DNA of 15,645 nt from Bacillota bacterium. Its GTDB lineage: Bacteria > Bacillota > Clostridia > Christensenellales > Aristaeellaceae. The position numbers and the translations under genes are program-made. The stretch covers positions 1-15,645 of the forward strand of contig JAEWTC010000057.1 of the NCBI GenBank assembly GCA_023459675.1. The letters are read 5' to 3'. The notes under the pieces are model-generated. The model was not told where the DNA came from, searched no databases, and saw only the letters and a list, made by a program, of their open reading frames with translations. Below, piece by piece: positions 13,782 to 15,645 of this stretch (position 1 is the stretch's first letter; each line of letters opens with the position of its first letter).

Positions 13782-14525
13782 TTATAGTATGCCGCCGTCC
13801 ACGCGCCATACCTGCGCGGTGACGAACGAAGCCTCGTCGCTTGCCAGAAACGCGATCACCGCTGCGATTTCCGCAGGTTCTCCCTTGCGGCGCATGAGGT
13901 TATGCGCAAGCGCTTCGGCGGTGATCTTCTCGGACAGCCCGGCGGTCAAATCGGTATCGGTAAAACCGGGGGCGACGGCGTTTACGCGGATGCCGGAAGG
14001 CATCAGCTCCCGCGCCATTTTCCGGGTTGCCGCGATCAAGGCCGCCTTGCTTGCGGAGTAATCCAGCCGGCTGTCGCCGTCCAGCCCCGCGACGGAGGCG
14101 ACGTTGATGATCGAACCCCGGCGTTTGCGCGCCATCCAGCGCGCGGCAAGCTGCGTAAGCGCGATCGTACCGAAGAAGTTCACGTCGAATAGCTCGCGCA
14201 TCTCCGCGATAGGCGTCATCTGGAACACCTTGTCCGCTCCCATGATCCCGGCGTTGTTCACCAGCACGTCCAGCGGCAGCTGATCCGCCATTGCCAGCCG
14301 CACGGCGGCCGTGATCGCGTCCGCATCCGCCAAATCGGCATAGAGCGGCTTCACAAACACGCCGCAGCGGGCCGCGGTCTGTTCGCACCATGCGCTAAAC
14401 GCGTCGCTCTCCCCCCTGGCAAGCGCCCAAACGTTTGCGCCTTCCGCGGCGAATTTCTCGGCCGTTGCCCGGCCGATCCCGCGCGACGCGCCCGTGATCA
14501 GCGCGTTTTTTCCTTGCAGCCGCAT
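13782..14525 (-). CDS. Short-chain dehydrogenase/reductase (FabG-like)
   Basis: Classical SDR of 247 aa. Rossmann motif TGASRGIG (11-18), cofactor-side D64 in YADL, NNAG (90-93), the catalytic tetrad N116, S144 (in NVASVAG), Y156 and K160 (YSASK), PGFTDTDL (186-193) and a VDGGIL end as in FabG. It resembles 3-oxoacyl-ACP reductases, so it may reduce or oxidise an acyl group while it is on the neighbouring ACP, or act on the aldehyde made by LuxC. Direction and substrate are not visible. RBS AAAGGGGAG lies just before the ATG. It is second of the visible genes of the operon, 47 nt behind the membrane-protein gene. True FabG of fatty-acid synthesis is less likely, because no other fab genes are present. 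Confidence 0.9.
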   Translation of the reverse strand: MRLQGKNALITGASRGIGRATAEKFAAEGANVWALARGESDAFSAWCEQTAARCGVFVKPLYADLADADAITAAVRLAMADQLPLDVLVNNAGIMGADKVFQMTPIAEMRELFDVNFFGTIALTQLAARWMARKRRGSIINVASVAGLDGDSRLDYSASKAALIAATRKMARELMPSGIRVNAVAPGFTDTDLTAGLSEKITAEALAHNLMRRKGEPAEIAAVIAFLASDEASFVTAQVWRVDGGIL

Positions 14526-14572
14526 GACAGCTCCCCTTTCGCCGCGAGTCGCTTGGTTCCCTGCTCCGAATG

Positions 14573-15645
14573 CTATACGGGGTTTTCCACCGTGACCGAC
14601 TGTTTGCGGTAATACAGGCGAAGCGAATCCGCTATGTTCTCCGCCAACTCCGAGGCGAGGGAATCCGCCATGAAGGTTTTGGGCGTATGGAGAAGCGGAG
14701 TGAGCGTGACGTCGGTTACGGTGGGATCGTTGAGCAGGCGTTCGCGTTCGTCCATCGCCGCGTCATATGCCTGCGCTTCGCCGCGCAGCATGGAAACCGC
14801 CGCCTCGACCCCCGTGAGGTTTTTCGGGCCGAAGGCGCCGTCCGTAGGCCGGGCGAAGCCAAGAAGGCCCAGCCCGAACAGGAACGCCGCCAGAACGGCA
14901 ACGCCGCGCTTCGCCGTTTCCGTGAGCTCAAGCGGTTTTCCGAGCTTGCGCTGCACGTAGCCGATCAGGTAGAGCTCGTAGAGAAGAACCATAACGATAA
15001 AGCTGAAGTAATAGGTGTTTTGGATACGGACGCCGCCGATAAACACGCCCGAAAACATGGGCGGCGCAAGCTGCACGCAGAAAAGGCCGGCGCCAAGCGC
15101 CAGCACAAGCAGCGGATGGCTGAACTTCCAAGTCGAATTTTGGACGAGCTTCCAAAACAGCGGAAGCAGGAACAGCAGTACGGCGATCACGGGAAGGGTC
15201 AGGTAGTTACCCAGAAGCGTAACGCCGTAGTAGAGCGATTTGATAACCGCAACAGGCGCGGAAATGCGCGTTCCCATGATGGACGCGCGGTTGGCATTGC
15301 CGGGGGCGGACATACTATAGGCAAAGCACGCGGCCAGAATGAGAAACAGCCCGAGATAAACGAAGCGGAAGCGGTGCTTCTTGAAAAGCGCGTAGAGGAT
15401 GAGCAGCCCCAGGATGCCCAGCAAAAACAAACCGCCGCCGTAGCTGCCGCCGCCCAGCGCAATCATCAGTACGACAAGCGCCGCAGAAAGCCCCCATGCT
15501 TTCGCGCCTTGCGCGCGCCAGAGGCGGATCAGAAGCGCAAGGCTTACGGCGATCAGCGTATACACGAAGGTATTGCCGATGCCGCCGTTAAACCAGTAAA
15601 ACCCCTCGTTGATCTGCGGCAGGAGCTGGAGCATTAAAAACATCG
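14573..15645 (-). CDS. Polytopic membrane protein, DUF6056-like (5' end beyond window edge)
   Basis: At least 356 residues are visible. The frame is open through the right-hand edge, and the first in-window ATG (15643) is probably internal. About eight hydrophobic spans can be placed: 24-40, 50-66, 69-86, 92-110, 145-165, 177-192, 211-230 and 247-264. A soluble C-terminal tail of about 90 residues follows. Short conserved-looking motifs are EGFYWFNGG (13-21), in the style of glycan-polymerase or glucosyltransferase-like membrane proteins, and SAPGNANRAS (112-121) in an extracytoplasmic loop. From memory these resemble DUF6056 family proteins, which I would place near cell-surface polysaccharide enzymes. 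That is an inference, not a demonstrated function. The gap to the SDR gene is 47 nt on the same strand, consistent with one operon. Confidence 0.75.
   Translation of the reverse strand, partial: MFLMLQLLPQINEGFYWFNGGIGNTFVYTLIAVSLALLIRLWRAQGAKAWGLSAALVVLMIALGGGSYGGGLFLLGILGLLILYALFKKHRFRFVYLGLFLILAACFAYSMSAPGNANRASIMGTRISAPVAVIKSLYYGVTLLGNYLTLPVIAVLLFLLPLFWKLVQNSTWKFSHPLLVLALGAGLFCVQLAPPMFSGVFIGGVRIQNTYYFSFIVMVLLYELYLIGYVQRKLGKPLELTETAKRGVAVLAAFLFGLGLLGFARPTDGAFGPKNLTGVEAAVSMLRGEAQAYDAAMDERERLLNDPTVTDVTLTPLLHTPKTFMADSLASELAENIADSLRLYYRKQSVTVENPV

Noticed and set aside
13783..13788. TATAAT in the SDR stop region as a promoter for the ACP gene
   Set aside because: No usable -35 lies 16-18 bp upstream, and the ACP follows the SDR by only 19 nt in an evident operon.

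Overview
The window (about 15.6 kb, GC-rich) is read entirely from the minus strand. Every gene I can support runs from high to low coordinates, so the 5' end of the transcription path is at the right-hand edge. The dense packing (4-nt ATGA/GTGA and 8-14-nt overlaps), strong AGGAGG-type ribosome binding sites, TATAAT -10 boxes with 17-bp spacers and one clear rho-independent terminator point to a bacterium, most plausibly a GC-rich anaerobic Firmicute (Clostridia). That assignment is an inference. No rRNA, tRNA, CRISPR array, insertion sequence or phage gene was seen.

Right part (about 9878-15645): a gene set for handling a carrier-bound acyl group. In transcription order it is a polytopic membrane protein cut by the window edge, a short-chain dehydrogenase/reductase, a small acyl carrier protein, an ANL-superfamily (AMP-forming) ligase, a LuxE-type acyl-protein synthetase and a LuxC-type acyl reductase. 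LuxE and LuxC are the fatty-acid reductase subunits known from bioluminescence, but no luciferase (luxAB) or LuxD thioesterase is visible. With the ligase, carrier protein and SDR they look like a dispersed carboxylic-acid reductase: activate an acid, load it on the carrier, reduce it to an aldehyde, then reduce or oxidise further. The arrangement recalls the ACP/ligase/dehydrogenase/LuxCE-like genes proposed to make the tetronate group of Vibrio cholerae O1 O-antigen, so decoration of a surface glycan is my leading but unproven hypothesis. This is the part of the window most worth following up.

Left part (1-9791): two complete-looking high-affinity branched-chain/hydrophobic amino acid ABC transporters (HAAT/Liv type) in tandem, each ordered livK-livH-livM-livG-livF. 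The upstream copy spans 9791-4751, has its own promoter directly after luxC and ends in a terminator at about 4713-4744. The second copy starts from a promoter at 4571-4599 with a leader of roughly 100 nt and runs off the left edge inside livF. In both copies the binding-protein gene is separated from the permease/ATPase genes by a 250-nt spacer carrying a strong stem-loop without a U-tract. This suggests the usual excess expression of the binding protein by RNA processing or partial termination. Both binding proteins have cleavable Sec-type signal peptides without a lipobox cysteine.

Start sites were chosen from ribosome binding sites. The upstream livH starts at a GTG (8379), the upstream livM at 7445, the upstream livG at a GTG (6306), and luxC at 11080, although its frame stays open much further upstream.
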